From positions 434,001 through 498,000 of the forward strand of contig NZ_SMGO01000002.1 of NCBI RefSeq assembly GCF_004339765.1: a DNA stretch of 64,000 bases. The letters are read 5' to 3'. Source of the DNA: Albibacterium bauzanense (GTDB lineage: Bacteria > Bacteroidota > Bacteroidia > Sphingobacteriales > Sphingobacteriaceae). A program made the translations under genes and the position numbers. Of this stretch, positions 1 to 7,734 are shown piece by piece (position 1 is the stretch's first letter; the number at the start of each line of letters is the position of its first letter). The notes beneath the pieces were generated by a model, which saw only the letters and a program-made list of their open reading frames with translations, was not told the origin of the DNA and ran no database searches.

Positions 1-404
1 CGCTGAATCAGAGCGCAGCTAATGAACTTTCTATCCGTAAGAACATCATTATCTTATGCGGTCATTATAAGGGGATAGATCAGCGGATCCGGGATATTTA
101 TGTAACAAGGGAAATATCCATTGGTGACTATGTTTTATCCGGAGGAGAGCTTCCTGCTGCTATTCTGGTAGATGCTGTTGTTAGATTGATCCCTGGCGTA
201 TTATCAGATGAAACATCTGCTCTGTCTGATTCCTTTCAGGGAGATCTTTTAGATGCGCCGATTTATACTCGTCCGGCAAATTGGAATGGCCACATGGTTC
301 CTGAAGTTCTATTGAGTGGGAATCAATCGGTCATTGAAAATTGGCGCTATGAGGAGGCTTTACAGAGAACGAGAGACAGGCGTCCTGATTTACTGGACAA
401 TTAA
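1..404 (+). CDS. trmD: tRNA (guanine-N1-)-methyltransferase TrmD, C-terminal part
   Basis: The reading frame is open from the window edge (frame from base 3), so only the last ~133 residues are present; the family is usually 225-250 residues. TrmD methylates N1 of G37 in tRNAs next to the anticodon, using AdoMet, and prevents +1 frameshifting. The SPOUT-knot signatures are visible: [12 protein letters not shown] and then [14 protein letters not shown], which form the AdoMet-binding trefoil loops. The C-terminal helical part ([11 protein letters not shown]) binds tRNA. rplS follows, as in the widespread rpsP-rimM-trmD-rplS order, but 121 bp away rather than directly coupled. Confidence 0.95.
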   Translation, partial: LNQSAANELSIRKNIIILCGHYKGIDQRIRDIYVTREISIGDYVLSGGELPAAILVDAVVRLIPGVLSDETSALSDSFQGDLLDAPIYTRPANWNGHMVPEVLLSGNQSVIENWRYEEALQRTRDRRPDLLDN

Positions 405-483
405 TTTTGTGAAAGATGAGATTGTTAAATATATTTTAAAATAAGCATTTAAAATCTCGAAAAAAATAACTAATATTGCAATC

Positions 484-506
484 CGATTTTTACGGGTTAA
501 AAATCG
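484..506 (+). promoter_or_regulatory. Hairpin in the rplS leader
   Basis: A perfect 9-bp stem (CGATTTTTA / TAAAAATCG) with a 5-nt loop CGGGT ends 19 nt before the rplS start. A near-consensus -7 box (TAATATTG, one mismatch to TAnnTTTG) lies at 470-477. A trmD-rplS gap with its own weak promoter and a stable leader stem fits a ribosomal-protein autoregulatory leader. This is inference; covariation was not tested. Confidence 0.35.
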
Positions 507-525
507 TCATTAATTACTTACAATC

Positions 526-873
526 ATGGATTTAGTAAAGTTTGTAGAAGAACAAGCGGTAACAAGAAACGAAGTTCCCGCATTTAGAGCAGGTGATACA
601 ATTAGTGTTCACTATAAAATTCGCGAAGGAAATAAAGAGCGTGTTCAGGTTTATCAAGGTGTAGTAATTCAACGTAATAGCGTTGGAACCAGCGAAACAT
701 TTACAGTTCGTAAAATGTCTAATGGTGTTGGTGTAGAACGTATCTTCCCTATTAATTCTCCAAATATCGAAAAGATAATGGTAAATAACTATGGAAAAGT
801 TCGTCGTTCGAAGATCTATTACCTACGTGCCTTAACTGGTAAAGCTGCTCGTATTAAATCGAGAAGAGTTTAA
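526..873 (+). CDS. rplS: 50S ribosomal protein bL19
   Basis: A 115-residue protein of normal bL19 length. It sits at the 30S/50S interface and helps shape the aminoacyl-tRNA site. The family is clear from the [18 protein letters not shown]-type core (here [17 protein letters not shown]), the [18 protein letters not shown] segment and the basic C-terminus [20 protein letters not shown]. The ATG at 526 starts the conserved N-terminus ([10 protein letters not shown]). It follows trmD, probably with some independent transcription given the 121-bp gap and leader hairpin, and it is closed by a strong terminator. Confidence 0.98.
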   Translation: MDLVKFVEEQAVTRNEVPAFRAGDTISVHYKIREGNKERVQVYQGVVIQRNSVGTSETFTVRKMSNGVGVERIFPINSPNIEKIMVNNYGKVRRSKIYYLRALTGKAARIKSRRV

Positions 874-892
874 TAAAAGATATTTAAATGAA

Positions 893-925
893 ACAGCCCC
901 ATGAAAATCATGGGGCTGTTTTTTT
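893..925. terminator. Bidirectional terminator rplS / rlmL-like gene
   Basis: Arms ACAGCCCCATGA (893-904) and TCATGGGGCTGT (908-919) pair perfectly around a 3-nt loop, followed by a T-run on the plus strand. On the minus strand the A-rich left flank gives a weaker U-tract. It lies between convergent genes, with the reverse-strand stop codon only 6 bp away. Confidence 0.9.
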
Positions 926-930
926 GTTTC

Positions 931-2094
931 TTATTCTTCTCGTTTGCTTCCTTCATAAAGCTCGTATTCCATTAGCCGGCAATCAAGTCGGCCATTATAG
1001 AATTCGATTTTTCTAGCTGCACGCAATCCTATTTTCTTTGCCAATTCCGGATTTCCGGTGAATACGTAACCAAGGTACCCTTTGCAAGAGCCTTTAAGAA
1101 AGTCACCGATCTCTTTATAGGTTATTTCTAATTTGCTATGAACCCCTAGCCTTTCACCATATTCTGGGTTGAATACCACAACTCCATTTCCTTCCGGAAT
1201 ATCGGTTTCTTTGAAGTCACAAACAGTAAAATCAATTAATTTATCAACACCAGCTGTTTTTGCATTATTAATTGATATCTCTACTGCTTCTGCAGAAATA
1301 TCAGAGGCTATTATCTTAGCTTGGACGTTTTTATGGATAGCAGCTTTTAATTGTCTGCGTTCTTCAAAAAAGACTTCTTCATCGTAGCCTAGAATATGCA
1401 TAAAGGCATAATTCATTCGAAAAAGACCAGGTTTTCTGTTGCTGGCAATTAAAGCAGCCTCAATCGCTAGTGTTCCTGAACCACACATTGGATTAACAAA
1501 AAGAGATTCCATATCCCATTTTGTTGCGTATACCACGCCTGAAGCTAAAGCTTCTAGCATAGGCGCTTTCCCTGGGTGCTTGCGGTATCCATGTTTAGCT
1601 AAAGTCTCTCCAGAGGAGTCAATATATATTTCGGCTTGATTCTCTTGCCAGTAAAGGTGTATTACTGTTTTGCTTAAATCCGGGCCACTATTTGGTCTTA
1701 GGCCTTTTCTTGCCTTGATACGATCGGCAATAGCATCTTTTACCTTTAGGTTAGCAAAGAGAGGGGTTGTAATGCTTTCGTTGTTAACATTGGAATTGAT
1801 GGAAACATAGCCATTGAAATCAATGAGATCTTCCCATGCTATGGCTGCAACCTCACGGTATAGATCGTCGGCATTTTTAGCCTCAAAAGATTTAATAGAA
1901 TATAATATCTGACTTGCACAGCGCAGGTTTAAGTTTAGCTTTATACATTCGGTAAGACTTGCTTTTAGCTCTACTCCTGTTGAGAAGGAACGACCGATTG
2001 AGAAACCTAAATCTTGAACTTCTTTTTGTAAATAAGACGCTAGCCTGTTATTACAAGTGATAATTACTTTGGATGGATTGTTGAAAACTTGCAT
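931..2094 (-). CDS. THUMP-domain class I RNA methyltransferase (RlmL N-terminal-half/TrmN type)
   Basis: A 387-residue AdoMet-dependent RNA methyltransferase; relatives make m2G in 23S rRNA (G2445, RlmL) or tRNA. A THUMP RNA-binding domain occupies about residues 45-160. The Rossmann methyltransferase domain follows, with NPMCGSGTLAIEAA (201-214) as the AdoMet loop and DISAEAV (~265-271) as the acidic motif. The catalytic NPPY-type motif reads NPEYGERLG (309-317), so the second proline is glutamate. The protein is about half the length of E. coli RlmKL and lacks the RlmK half. The exact target nucleotide cannot be read from sequence. Convergent with rplS. Confidence 0.85.
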   Translation of the reverse strand: MQVFNNPSKVIITCNNRLASYLQKEVQDLGFSIGRSFSTGVELKASLTECIKLNLNLRCASQILYSIKSFEAKNADDLYREVAAIAWEDLIDFNGYVSINSNVNNESITTPLFANLKVKDAIADRIKARKGLRPNSGPDLSKTVIHLYWQENQAEIYIDSSGETLAKHGYRKHPGKAPMLEALASGVVYATKWDMESLFVNPMCGSGTLAIEAALIASNRKPGLFRMNYAFMHILGYDEEVFFEERRQLKAAIHKNVQAKIIASDISAEAVEISINNAKTAGVDKLIDFTVCDFKETDIPEGNGVVVFNPEYGERLGVHSKLEITYKEIGDFLKGSCKGYLGYVFTGNPELAKKIGLRAARKIEFYNGRLDCRLMEYELYEGSKREE

Positions 2095-2168
2095 AGATAA
2101 TATTATGCGAAGGTACTCATAATTGTGACTTAAATTCCTTAATTTTACAGTTTATAACAGTAAATATT

Positions 2169-2540
2169 ATGGAAATTACCGGAAAAGTACATGAAGTTGG
2201 CCAAGTGCAACAAGTTACAGACACTTTTAAAAAACGTGATTTAGTGATTCAATATGCAGAGAATCCACAATTTGTAGAATATATAAAATTTGAAGCAACT
2301 CAGGACCGGGTTAATCTTTTCGATAATTTGAATGCCGGAGATGATGTAGCTGTTTCGTTTAATCTACGAGGACGTCCATGGACAAATAAGGATGGAATAA
2401 CATCTTATTTTAACTCTCTTGTAGCTTGGCGTGTGAATAAGGTTGCTGCTGGACAACCAGCTGCTGCAGCGCCATATAACGCTCCTGCTCCTGCAGATAT
2501 ATCTTCAGAGAATAACGAAGAGGACGATTTGCCATTCTAG
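2169..2540 (+). CDS. DUF3127 protein with SSB-like acidic tail
   Basis: A 123-residue protein. Residues 1-~93 match the Bacteroidota DUF3127 family (MEITGKVHEVG, KRDLVIQY, FNLRGRPWTNKDG). An Ala/Pro-rich linker (~95-110) follows, then an acidic tail ending EEDDLPF. That layout (compact beta-rich domain, flexible linker, acidic -DD[IL]PF tip) is that of bacterial single-stranded DNA-binding proteins, whose tip recruits repair and replication partners. I infer an OB-fold, SSB-like nucleic-acid role; the family has no established function that I know of. Read alone, ahead of a long hairpin. Confidence 0.8.
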   Translation: MEITGKVHEVGQVQQVTDTFKKRDLVIQYAENPQFVEYIKFEATQDRVNLFDNLNAGDDVAVSFNLRGRPWTNKDGITSYFNSLVAWRVNKVAAGQPAAAAPYNAPAPADISSENNEEDDLPF

Positions 2541-2547
2541 AAATAAT

Positions 2548-2610
2548 AATATTGCATGATAAGCAAAGAGCCTCCTAATTTAGGGGGCTCTTTGCTTATC
2601 ATGCAATATT
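2548..2610 (+). terminator. Exceptionally long hairpin, no U-tract
   Basis: Arms 2548-2577 and 2581-2610 are 30 nt each, with one T-G wobble and a 3-nt loop. The inner part (AGCAAAGAGCC...) looks like an ordinary terminator stem, but the pairing runs another 12 bp and is followed by GGTCTG instead of T residues. It separates the DUF3127 gene from the sensor kinase on the same strand. It may terminate, protect the 3' end, or be an inserted inverted repeat. Confidence 0.6.
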
Positions 2611-2685
2611 GGTCTGAAAATACAAAATTCAATAATTCAAGGTGTTAAATAATGTTAAATGACTTTTTTAGCCTCCTAGCTTCCG

Positions 2686-2693
2686 TATTTTTG
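2686..2693 (+). promoter_or_regulatory. -7 box of the sensor-kinase promoter
   Basis: TATTTTTG matches TAnnTTTG and ends 6 nt before the ATG at 2700, so the mRNA leader would be 0-3 nt. No convincing -33 TTTG is seen. Confidence 0.5.
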
Positions 2694-2699
2694 TAATAT

Positions 2700-4511
2700 A
2701 TGAATCGTAAAAGTATCAGTCTTATTATTGGCTTAATGAGTGTAGCATTGCTTGGTGTTATGGCCATGCAATATTACTTTATACGGCAGTCCTATCATTT
2801 AAAGACTCAATTGTTTGATGAGTCTGTGATGGCGGCAATTAATACGGTTGCTCTTAAGGTTGAGAAAGATGAAGCATTACGGTTTTTGAATAACAAGGAA
2901 TCTCGTGAGAATAAAGCCCGTGAGAATCAAGAAAATGAAGCCAGGCGATCATCGCAAGAAGAAGAATCGACGGCCTATGCCAATAGAATGAGGATGAAAC
3001 AAGCTAAGCTTCGATCTGATTTTAAGGCTTTAGAGCAACAGGTAAAAAGACGCTATCCTGGTGCAGTTTTATTGGATAATGATTTTTATGAAACCTATAT
3101 GAAAGACCCTGTATTGAGGTCTCATGTTAAATATGAGGTTACTATACAGCAGGCTTATGATGAAGCAGGAAGGGTTTTTCAACAACAGGAAATGGGAATC
3201 TATGCTGATAGAAAAGCAAGTCAGATAATAAAAGCAAAAGATGATAGCGTACGCTATTTTATTGTTGATCCTATTGTTGGTGAATTCGTTATTTCTTTAC
3301 CCCCTCGTGTTGATGCCAAATTAGAAGGAGAAATTCGACAATTAGAGCAGCAGGCAAAAGTAAGAATGGCGAGCGTTTATATGGACTCGGTTAAAGCCAG
3401 CGGATCCAAAGAAGGGTCTGCATTAGAAAACTTAGCTGATGAGTTCGAGCGATCTAAGAAGTCTGTAATGCAACGGATCGATCCAAAGTTTATGGAAGAG
3501 GAGTTGAGGCAGGAACTTAAAGATAGGGAGATTGCTCTTGCTTTTAATTTTAATATAAGCAATGGCAAAAGAGATTCAATTATGTTTCAATTTGCAAGCA
3601 ACAAAGCTGTTCCTGATGTAAACGAGGCATATACTACGGTTTTGTTTCCAAGCGATTTATCGGGAGAACGAGCCGTATTATCAGTTTTCTTTCCTGATAA
3701 ATCATCGTTGTTGATGGGAAATATGAAGGTTATGTTAATCTCATCTGCAACCTTATTGCTGGTATTGATAGCTTGTTTTACTTTCACAATCCTCTCTATT
3801 ATTAAGCAGAAGAAACTTTCAGCAATGAAAAGTGACTTCATGAATAATATGACGCATGAGTTTAAAACACCCGTAGCTACTATTATGATTGCGAGTGAAT
3901 CTTTAAAGGATTCAGAGATTTCACAAGATCAATCGCGGGTTGCCAGATTAGCTGGAATCATTTATGATGAAAATATTAGACTAGGGAATCATATAGAACG
4001 CGTTTTAAACATTGCGCGAATTGAAAAAGGAGATCTGAAGCTTGAGTCAGAACCAATCGATATAAATGACTTGATAGGAACCGTTGTTGACAGCATGGCT
4101 TTGCAATTGCAAAAAAACAAGGTTGAAATTGAGTTTGATTTAAATACTGAGCCTCTGATTGTTCTGGGAGATGAACTACACTTGTCAAATGTAATCTTTA
4201 ATTTAATTGATAATTCGATTAAGTATACCAACCATGCGCCTCATATTTATATTCAAACCAGATCTCATGGAAATCATGTGAACATCATTTTGAGAGATAA
4301 TGGTATGGGTATGAACAGAGATCAGCTATCTAAGATTTTTGATCAATTTTATCGTATTCCTACAGGAAATATCCATGATGTTAAAGGTTTTGGATTAGGA
4401 TTAAGCTATGTCCAGGATATTATAAAACGCATTGGCGGCACTATTAAGGTAAAAAGTGAAATTAATAAGGGCGCAGAATTTGAAATAACCATACCTTTAT
4501 ATAAACCTTAA
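2700..4511 (+). CDS. Two-component sensor histidine kinase (RprX-like)
   Basis: A 603-residue inner-membrane kinase. TM1 spans residues ~7-27, a periplasmic sensor region ~28-344 (with a charged, coiled-coil-like stretch around 50-110) follows, and TM2 spans ~345-367. The cytoplasmic HisKA domain carries MTHEFKTP with the phosphorylated His at ~385, and the HATPase_c domain has N (IFNLIDNSIKYT), G1 (DNGMGM) and G2 (GFGLGLSYV) boxes. There is no HAMP domain. The cognate response regulator starts 6 bp after the stop, so the two are co-transcribed. The architecture matches the RprX/RprY type of Bacteroidota; the signal is unknown. Confidence 0.92.
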   Translation: MNRKSISLIIGLMSVALLGVMAMQYYFIRQSYHLKTQLFDESVMAAINTVALKVEKDEALRFLNNKESRENKARENQENEARRSSQEEESTAYANRMRMKQAKLRSDFKALEQQVKRRYPGAVLLDNDFYETYMKDPVLRSHVKYEVTIQQAYDEAGRVFQQQEMGIYADRKASQIIKAKDDSVRYFIVDPIVGEFVISLPPRVDAKLEGEIRQLEQQAKVRMASVYMDSVKASGSKEGSALENLADEFERSKKSVMQRIDPKFMEEELRQELKDREIALAFNFNISNGKRDSIMFQFASNKAVPDVNEAYTTVLFPSDLSGERAVLSVFFPDKSSLLMGNMKVMLISSATLLLVLIACFTFTILSIIKQKKLSAMKSDFMNNMTHEFKTPVATIMIASESLKDSEISQDQSRVARLAGIIYDENIRLGNHIERVLNIARIEKGDLKLESEPIDINDLIGTVVDSMALQLQKNKVEIEFDLNTEPLIVLGDELHLSNVIFNLIDNSIKYTNHAPHIYIQTRSHGNHVNIILRDNGMGMNRDQLSKIFDQFYRIPTGNIHDVKGFGLGLSYVQDIIKRIGGTIKVKSEINKGAEFEITIPLYKP

Positions 4512-4517
4512 TTAAGC

Positions 4518-5213
4518 ATGAGCAAAATCCTATTGGCAGAGGATGATCCCAATTTGGGTGATATTCTAAAAGAATATTTAGAACTTAAGGGAAAGTTTCA
4601 GGTCACACTTTGTACAGATGGTGAAGAAGCTTTGCGTGTATTTAATCGTGAGCAATTTGATCTCTGTATTTTAGATGTAATGATGCCCAAGAAAGATGGA
4701 TTTACACTTGGTAAGGATATCAGAAAAGTTAATGACACAATCCCAATAATATTTGCAACGGCAAAGGGAATGATGGAAGATAAAACCATTGCTTTTGGTT
4801 TGGGAGGTGATGATTATATAACCAAGCCATTTCGTGTTGAAGAATTACTATTAAGGATAAATGCCCTGTTAAAACGTTCGGTAAATAAAGAGCAGCCAGA
4901 GCCTGAAGAAACAGCTACAACTTTTGAGATTGGTGAATATTTTTTTGATTACATGTCACAAGTAATCAAAAGAAAAGGTGAGCAGCAGAAACTTTCTACA
5001 AAAGAGGCAGAATTGTTACGGATGCTTTGTTTAAAGAAAAACGATGTTTTAACCCGGGAAGAGGCTTTGCTTAAGATCTGGCATGACGATAATTATTTTA
5101 ATGGACGGAGCATGGATGTCTTTTTAAGTAAATTGAGAAAGTATTTGAAGGAGGATCCTAATGTTGAGATAGTTAATGTTCATGGAAAAGGATATAAGCT
5201 ACTTATCAGTTAA
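4518..5213 (+). CDS. OmpR/PhoB-family response regulator (RprY-like)
   Basis: A 231-residue DNA-binding regulator. The receiver domain (1-~120) has the acidic pocket (AEDD, residues 7-10), the phospho-acceptor Asp53 in CILDVMMPKKDGF, and the conserved Lys in DDYITKPF. The C-terminal winged-helix domain (~135-231) includes KLSTKEAELLRMLC and the recognition part MDVFLSKLRKYL. It starts 6 bp after the sensor kinase and is surely its partner. The target genes cannot be inferred from the window. Confidence 0.95.
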   Translation: MSKILLAEDDPNLGDILKEYLELKGKFQVTLCTDGEEALRVFNREQFDLCILDVMMPKKDGFTLGKDIRKVNDTIPIIFATAKGMMEDKTIAFGLGGDDYITKPFRVEELLLRINALLKRSVNKEQPEPEETATTFEIGEYFFDYMSQVIKRKGEQQKLSTKEAELLRMLCLKKNDVLTREEALLKIWHDDNYFNGRSMDVFLSKLRKYLKEDPNVEIVNVHGKGYKLLIS

Positions 5214-5228
5214 GAGTGACTGTTGTTA

Positions 5229-5262
5229 TTGTACCGTAATAAACATAATATTTGTACCTTTG
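5229..5262 (+). promoter_or_regulatory. Putative promoter with a ~230-nt leader
   Basis: TTG (5229-5231), a 23-bp spacer and TACCTTTG (5255-5262) form a good Bacteroidota promoter inside the 281-bp gap after the response regulator. The next start codon is at 5495, so a transcript from here would have an unusually long (~230 nt) untranslated leader or begin a small RNA. I see no tRNA, SRP RNA or known riboswitch in the gap. Confidence 0.45.
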
Positions 5263-5494
5263 TCCGCTTGGTATGTCCAATCTCTCCAGTTTAAATTCAG
5301 CAATCAATTTATTCACAATTGTTAAGTTTTAGACATTATGTCATGTTTAATAGGTTGAATTAAAGGTTTTTGAAAAGATGGATCGGGATTTGTTTAAAAA
5401 TAAATTAGGGCATCCATAAATAATAAAGTAATTTGTTATATCGATATTATTATAAATGTTTGTGGAAAACCCGTAGTTCTTAAAATAGCTTATA

Positions 5495-6898
5495 ATGGAA
5501 GATGATTATAATTTCGGCTTTTCCGATGACCCAAAGTTCTCTGTAGAGAGATATGAGGAGATGATCCGTAATAAGGATCAGTATTTTTTTGATTCACAAG
5601 CTTTTGAAGGGATTATTGACTTTTATATAGAAAAGAACGACCCTATAAAAGCATTACAAGTAGTGGATTATGCAGTTAGTCAGCATCCTTTTATTGCTAT
5701 TTTCTTTATAAAGCAAGCTCAGCTGTTTACTTTAATCTCTCAAACTGATAGAGCCTTAAATGCTTTAAATAAAGCACAGGCACTGGAAGCTTCAGAGGTC
5801 GATATCTATTTAATTCGTGCTGGCATTCTCAGCATGCTTGAACGGTACGATGAGGCAATGGATGAACTGAATACAGCATTATCCTTATCTGAAAACGCAG
5901 TTGATGTTCATATGCAAATTGCTATGATGCTTCAGAGTAAAGGAGACTTTGAAGGTGCTATTGAGCATCTAAAGTTTTGTCTTGAAGATAATATGGAAGA
6001 TCAGGATGCTTTGTATGAGCTGGCATTTTGCTACGATGTATTGGACCGCCATGAAGAAAGTATTGAGTTTTACATTCAGTATATTGATAGTGACCCTTAT
6101 TCTTATGCCGCTTGGTATAATCTGGGAAATGCTTATCATAAATTAGAATTGTACGAGAAAGCTATTGATGCTTACGATTATGCAATCCTGATTAAAGAAA
6201 ACTTTGCTTCAGCCTATTTTAATAAAGGAAATGCCTTGGTTAATATTGATAAATACGAAGAGGCAATAAAAATTTATAAAGAAACATTTGAGTTCGAACC
6301 CCCAAGTGCTGATACCTACTGTGCAATTGGTGAATGCTTTGAGAAGTTGGAACAAATGGAAGAAGCGCGTTCTTATTATAAAAAAGCAGTTAAGTTAGAT
6401 CGCAATTTATCTGATGCCTGGTTTGGTATAGGAGTTACATTAGATTTTGAAGAACGTTTCTTTGAGTCCTTGCATTATTATAAAAAGGCATTAGACCTCG
6501 ATGATCAGAATCCTGACTATTGGTTTGCCATTGCCGATGCTCGTTATAAACTTAAACAAATGGAAGAAGCTGAAGATGCATATCAGCAAGTGGTTGATTT
6601 GAACCCGATTGATATTGAAGCCTGGCTTGATTATTCTTCCATAATATATGAGCAGGATAGGCTTTCTGACGCAATTGGAGTAATATCAGAAGCAATAAAG
6701 CATAATCCCGATGCTGCAGAATTATATTACAGAATGGTAGCTTATCTTTTTGCTTCAGGACAGTATAATGAAGCTTTAAACTTTTTAGATATAGCTTTAA
6801 ACATTGATACTGAAAAACGTCATATATTATTTGAATATTTGCCCCAATTACAAGACAACAAACTTATTGTTGATATTATTAAAAAATACACTACGTAG
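5495..6898 (+). CDS. Tetratricopeptide-repeat protein
   Basis: A 467-residue soluble protein with no signal peptide, made almost entirely of TPR-type helix pairs from about residue 30 to the end (for example ALNALNKAQALEAS, SAYFNKGNALVNIDKYEEAIK, AWYNLGNAYHKLELYEKAID, AWFGIGVTLDFEERFFESLHYY). It has roughly twelve 34-residue repeats. It should form a superhelical protein-binding scaffold in the cytoplasm. The family is common in Bacteroidota as an uncharacterised tetratricopeptide protein. Partners are unknown; the neighbours are a two-component system and biosynthetic genes, which do not define a role. Confidence 0.85.
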   Translation: MEDDYNFGFSDDPKFSVERYEEMIRNKDQYFFDSQAFEGIIDFYIEKNDPIKALQVVDYAVSQHPFIAIFFIKQAQLFTLISQTDRALNALNKAQALEASEVDIYLIRAGILSMLERYDEAMDELNTALSLSENAVDVHMQIAMMLQSKGDFEGAIEHLKFCLEDNMEDQDALYELAFCYDVLDRHEESIEFYIQYIDSDPYSYAAWYNLGNAYHKLELYEKAIDAYDYAILIKENFASAYFNKGNALVNIDKYEEAIKIYKETFEFEPPSADTYCAIGECFEKLEQMEEARSYYKKAVKLDRNLSDAWFGIGVTLDFEERFFESLHYYKKALDLDDQNPDYWFAIADARYKLKQMEEAEDAYQQVVDLNPIDIEAWLDYSSIIYEQDRLSDAIGVISEAIKHNPDAAELYYRMVAYLFASGQYNEALNFLDIALNIDTEKRHILFEYLPQLQDNKLIVDIIKKYTT

Positions 6899-6963
6899 AT
6901 TATCTGATTAATTAGTTAGCGGATAATTGCGACTATCCAATTTTTTTTTGAAATTTGCAATCC

Positions 6964-7719
6964 ATGAATTTTCACCTTAATAATATACCTGTCCGTAGTG
7001 TAAAGCCAAGAGAAAAAGGAATCACTATGGTAATGGATAAGGGTTTATCAATTAGACAAGTTGAGGATTTCCTATCTATCAATGAACCTCATACTGATAT
7101 AGTAAAATTGGGTTGGGCAACGTCTTATGTTACACCGAATTTAGAAAGCAAGTTAGATGTTTATCGGCATGCCAATGTGCCTTTTTACTTTGGAGGCACT
7201 CTTTTTGAATCTTTTGTAGTTCGAAATCAGTTTGATGATTATCGTAAGATTCTCGATCATTATAAAATGGAGTATGCCGAAGTATCTGATGGATCTATTG
7301 ATATTCCTCATGATGAAAAATGTGAATACATCCGGAAGTTGAGCGAGCAAGTAACTGTAATTTCAGAAGTAGGATCAAAAGATGATGAGAAAATAATTGC
7401 TCCTTATCGTTGGATCGAGCTGATTGAAGCAGAGATGCAAGCCGGCTCATGGAAAGTAATTGCAGAAGCCAGAGAAAGTGGAAGTGTAGGTATTTACCGT
7501 GAAAGTGGCGAAGTACGTCAAGGATTGATTGATGAAATCCTTACCCGTATTCCCTATGAATCCATCATCTTTGAAGCTCCTTTAAAAGCACAACAAGTAT
7601 GGTTTATTAAACTGTTGGGCGCAAATGTGAATTTAGGGAACATCGCTCCAGCAGAAGTTATCCCTTTAGAAACAATTAGATTAGGCTTACGTGGAGATAC
7701 TTTTAGTCATTTCCTTTAA
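6964..7719 (+). CDS. Phosphosulfolactate synthase (ComA-like)
   Basis: A 251-residue TIM-barrel protein of the ComA family, which in archaea adds sulfite to phosphoenolpyruvate to make (2R)-phospho-3-sulfolactate, the first step to coenzyme M. Recognisable parts are GITMVMDKGLS, DIVKLGWATSYV, VPFYFGGTLFE, YAEVSDGSIDIP and IIFEAPLKAQQVWFI. I use the ATG at 6964; the frame extends to a TTG at 6955 within a -7-like sequence (GAAATTTG), so the upstream codons are unlikely to be used. There is no comB or comC nearby, so coenzyme M synthesis is not implied; sulfonolipid or other sulfonate metabolism is a guess. aroE follows after 15 bp, probably in one transcript. Confidence 0.8.
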   Translation: MNFHLNNIPVRSVKPREKGITMVMDKGLSIRQVEDFLSINEPHTDIVKLGWATSYVTPNLESKLDVYRHANVPFYFGGTLFESFVVRNQFDDYRKILDHYKMEYAEVSDGSIDIPHDEKCEYIRKLSEQVTVISEVGSKDDEKIIAPYRWIELIEAEMQAGSWKVIAEARESGSVGIYRESGEVRQGLIDEILTRIPYESIIFEAPLKAQQVWFIKLLGANVNLGNIAPAEVIPLETIRLGLRGDTFSHFL

Positions 7720-7734
7720 AATATAAATTCGAAA

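Noticed and set aside
5263-5494. tRNA, SRP RNA or 6S RNA in the gap after the response regulator
   Set aside because: No cloverleaf, SRP tetraloop motif or long central-bubble helix can be read.
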